Below, piece after piece: positions 61,755-64,000 of a stretch of DNA of 64,000 nucleotides (its first letter is position 1; the number at the start of each line of letters is the position of its first letter). The translations under genes and the position numbers were made by a program. The stretch lies in contig NZ_AWWI01000121.1 in NCBI RefSeq assembly GCF_002760615.1, forward strand, positions 1 to 64,000, read 5' to 3'. The notes under the pieces are model-generated. The model worked only from the letters and a program-made list of their open reading frames with translations, was not told where the DNA came from and searched no databases. Origin of the DNA: Puniceibacterium antarcticum (lineage in GTDB: Bacteria > Pseudomonadota > Alphaproteobacteria > Rhodobacterales > Rhodobacteraceae).

Positions 61755-63047
61755 TCAGGCGTTCGCTTTGGTCAGAGCCTGATCCAGATCGGCGATGAGA
61801 TCCTTTGCATCCTCGATCCCGATCGAGATGCGCACGACGTTCGGCGCCGCACCAGCCGCGACCTGCTGCGCCTCGGTCAGCTGGCGGTGCGTGGTCGAGG
61901 CCGAGTGGATCACCAGGCTGCGCGTGTCGCCAAGGTTGGCCACATGGCTGAAGATCTCCAGCGATTCGACAAACTTGATACAGGATTCGTACCCCCCCTT
62001 GAGCGCGATGGTGAACAAGCCGCCCGCGCCCTTGGGGCAGATTCGCGCCACGCGGTCGTGATAGGGCGAGGATTCGAGGCCCGCGTAGGTTACAGTCTCA
62101 ACCGCCGGATGCGTTTCCAGCCAGCCCGCGATCTTGACCGCGTTCTGCACGTGGCGGTCCATCCGCAGCGACAGCGTCTCGATCCCCATCAGCGTGTAAT
62201 GCGCCGCCTGTGGGTTCAGCGTCATGCCCAGATCGCGCAGGCCGATGGCAATGGAGTTGAAGGTAAAGGCAAGCGGGCCGAAGGTCTCGTGAAACTTGAG
62301 GCCGTGATAGGCGGGCTCGGGTTGCGACAGGGCGGGGAACTTGTCGCTGGCGGACCAGTCGAACTTGCCCGAATCCACCACGCAGCCACCGGTGACGGTG
62401 CCGTTGCCGGTCATGTATTTGGTCAGCGAATGCACCACCAGTGTGGCGCCATGTTCGATGGGGCGGCATAGGTAGGGCGTTGCACTCGTGTTGTCGACGA
62501 TCAGCGGAATGCCTGCTGCGTCCGAGATCGTGGAGATCGCGTCGAGGTCGGTGATGTAGCCGCCCGGATTGGCAATAGATTCGCAGAACACCGCGCGGGT
62601 GTCGTCGTTGATCGCGGCCTTGACGGCAGCGCTGTCGTCAAAATCGACAAATGTCGCAGACCAGCCGAATTTCTTGATCGTCTGGCTGAACTGGGTGACC
62701 GTGCCGCCGTAGAGCCGGGTCGAGACGACGACGTTCTTGCCCGGGGACATCAGCGGAAACAGCGCCATGATCTGCGCCGCGTGACCCGAGGAACAGCAAA
62801 CCGCGCCGACGCCGCCCTCAAGCGTGGCCACGCGTTCCTGCAGCACCGCAACCGTGGGGTTGGTCAGGCGCGAATAGATATAGCCGACCTCCTGCAGGTT
62901 AAACAGTGCGGCGGCATGTTCGGCGTCGCGGAACACATAGGCCGTGGTCTGATAGATCGGCGTCTGCCGCGCGCCCGTGGCGGGGTCGGGGCGTGCCCCC
63001 GCGTGAATCTGCAGCGTGTCAAAGCCGTAGCTGGGTCCGTCAGTCAT
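61755..63047 (-). CDS. metY: O-acetylhomoserine sulfhydrylase (aminocarboxypropyltransferase)
   Basis: The 430-residue PLP enzyme makes homocysteine from O-acetylhomoserine and sulfide. It starts MTDGPSYGFDTLQIHAGARP after a GGAGGAG site. YSRLTNPTVAVLQERVATLE (about 62-81) and the PLP lysine in HSLTKYMTGNGT (Lys210) mark the Cys/Met metabolism family, and the length fits the MetY rather than the shorter MetZ or cystathionine branch. No SAM-II-like aptamer, common before this gene in alphaproteobacteria, was found in the 75-base leader. Confidence 0.92.
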   Translation of the reverse strand: MTDGPSYGFDTLQIHAGARPDPATGARQTPIYQTTAYVFRDAEHAAALFNLQEVGYIYSRLTNPTVAVLQERVATLEGGVGAVCCSSGHAAQIMALFPLMSPGKNVVVSTRLYGGTVTQFSQTIKKFGWSATFVDFDDSAAVKAAINDDTRAVFCESIANPGGYITDLDAISTISDAAGIPLIVDNTSATPYLCRPIEHGATLVVHSLTKYMTGNGTVTGGCVVDSGKFDWSASDKFPALSQPEPAYHGLKFHETFGPLAFTFNSIAIGLRDLGMTLNPQAAHYTLMGIETLSLRMDRHVQNAVKIAGWLETHPAVETVTYAGLESSPYHDRVARICPKGAGGLFTIALKGGYESCIKFVESLEIFSHVANLGDTRSLVIHSASTTHRQLTEAQQVAAGAAPNVVRISIGIEDAKDLIADLDQALTKANA

Positions 63048-63122
63048 GATGATCTCCTCCCTTGAAAATACCTGACCCTGTCTAGGCGATAGAGGCGGGC
63101 CGGGCAACGGAGGCGATGCAGG

Positions 63123-63851
63123 CTATTGGTTCTTGAAGGTCACACCGTCGCGCGGCGATCCTTCCTTATAGCCCCAGCCGGTGATCCGGTTCTTTATGGC
63201 CGCAGCGTCCCCTTGCAGGCCAAGTGTTTCGGACAACTCCTGCAGAAAGACTGCGGGGATGTGTGACGCTTCTTCCACATTTACGATGATCGGCGGCGTT
63301 TCCGTGTCCTGAGACAACAATTCAATGGCCTGAATGTAGCGTGTGCCGATGGTCAGCAGATCGCGCAGGGTGCCGTCGAACTGGGCTTGGCGGTGCTGCA
63401 CGGAACAGGCGATCCCCAAGGGATTGCGGGCACAGACCACAAAAATCGGATTGCGCAGATGTTTTCTGAGCGCAGGGATATGTTCAGAGGCACGGGGCAG
63501 CTTGAATCCGCAGCGCGTGTGGCTGGCATTTCGGTCTGCCACCAGATCCACAAACTTCTTTCGGTTGATGAGCGAGACGGGCAGCTAAGTTGCGGGCGGA
63601 ATGGCACCCAGAAAATCCTGATCTTCGAAGTTCTTGGCGCCAAGGTGATGGCCGATAAAATACCCCAGTTCGTAGATGCTGAAGGCCACAAGCGATGTCA
63701 TGCCCCGGGGAGAGCCGCATACAACCAGCGTTTCGTTTCCTATGCGGGACTGGAGCTGTCTGGGATTGATGACGGTCCGTGTCCTGAGGATTTCGAATTC
63801 TGGGTTCATTTTGTTCAGTATGTCTTTGGTTTCAGACCGGTCTTGCGTCAT
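63123..63851 (-). pseudogene. Sulfotransferase-like gene interrupted by an in-frame amber codon
   Basis: One reading frame of 242 codons is broken once, by TAG at 63585-63587 (codon 89). The first part has a P-loop-like VVCGSPRGMTSLVAFSIYEL (about 43-62) resembling the PAPS-binding 5' loop. The part after the stop continues in frame with SLINRKKFVDLV and has a VVCARNPLGIACS block like the 3'-phosphate site. Both halves keep coding character and no frameshift is needed. It may be a recent pseudogene, possibly CAG to TAG, or a sequencing error. A downstream ATG at 63809 is an alternative start. Confidence 0.7.
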
Positions 63852-63881
63852 GATTGGGCCGTTTTTGGCGGGGACGGGCGC

Positions 63882-64000
63882 TCAATGCGGGCATGTGTCT
63901 TTGCAGCTCAGTTCCGAACCATCCTCATTTCGCCAAGGATTGTCAAAGCAGGGCGCAGGTTTGCCCGAGGGTCGCATCCGCAGAGCCTGCAGGCGCACCA
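63882..64000 (-). CDS. C-terminus of an unidentified minus-strand gene
   Basis: The last 38 codons before a TGA at 63882-63884 read as a plausible protein end, CFDNPWRNEDGSELSCKDTC then Pro-His, with two nearby cysteines. The gene enters from the right edge and stops 30 bases before the sulfotransferase-like start, a spacing that suits an operon. There is too little to name a family. Confidence 0.4.
   Translation of the reverse strand, partial: VRLQALRMRPSGKPAPCFDNPWRNEDGSELSCKDTCPH

Noticed and set aside
63048-63122. A SAM-II riboswitch before metY was sought
   Set aside because: The leader is only about 75 bases and shows none of the conserved SAM-II blocks.

Overview
This GC-rich window looks like chromosomal DNA of a Roseobacter-group member of the Rhodobacteraceae (Alphaproteobacteria). 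Support comes from the mraZ leader layout, a class A RNase P RNA of the alphaproteobacterial kind, a SUV3-type RNA helicase followed by an S4 protein, FdxA and CarD, a choline-sulfate/choline/betaine operon, DUF1127 and SCP2 small proteins, and an intergenic repeat family with the core CCCGGGATATTT. I saw no rRNA, tRNA, CRISPR array, prophage or complete insertion sequence.

Layout. (1) 1-3.5 kb, minus strand: a cobalamin riboswitch, a BtuB-like receptor, a FecCD-type permease and the start of its ATPase, together a vitamin B12 uptake operon. (2) 3.5-15.2 kb, plus strand: a long leader with a strong terminator just before mraZ (a candidate UpsM-type sRNA), then mraZ-rsmH-ftsL-ftsI-murE-murF-mraY, an FrhB-like Fe-S flavoprotein gene, and murD. 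The division/cell-wall cluster stops there; ftsW, murG, murC, ftsQAZ and others are not in the window. (3) 15.3-20.9 kb: a ParB-like hypothetical, an HI0933-family flavoprotein, rnpB, rpmG, a BAX-inhibitor-1 homologue, and a DUF1127 gene divergent from a LysR regulator. (4) 21-33 kb: a quinone oxidoreductase, an XRE regulator, a HisN-like phosphatase, 8-oxoguanine deaminase, a CAP protein, guanine deaminase, mgtE, 5-FCL, a YmdB-like phosphoesterase, an SLC13 permease and yebC. (5) 33-36 kb: an ArgP-like regulator divergent from a LysE/ArgO exporter, then an EamA transporter. (6) 35.9-42.7 kb: betI-betC-BCCT-betB-betA, which takes choline sulfate and choline to glycine betaine. (7) 42.8-50.4 kb: a nuclease with a sunset-like tail, a periplasmic glutathione peroxidase, a DksA-type zinc finger, PepF, a DNA-ligase/exonuclease pair, a lipase-like hydrolase and an SCP2 protein. 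(8) 50.5-55.8 kb: a TPR protein, the SUV3-like helicase, S4, fdxA and carD. (9) 55.8-64 kb: a CPA2 antiporter, a 956-residue PilM/GspL-to-GspC-like membrane protein, a SIMPL protein, metY, and a sulfotransferase-like gene broken by one in-frame amber codon.

Non-coding signals give some of the most useful leads: spaced TGGNN repeats around the mraZ promoter region (possible MraZ operators), five copies of the CCCGGGATATTT repeat with GC-rich hairpin arrays, a possible H-type pseudoknot before 8-oxoguanine deaminase, four heptamers on an exact 11-bp period beside yebC, and a 24-bp BetI-type operator. All assignments come from reading the sequence; no database search or folding program was run.
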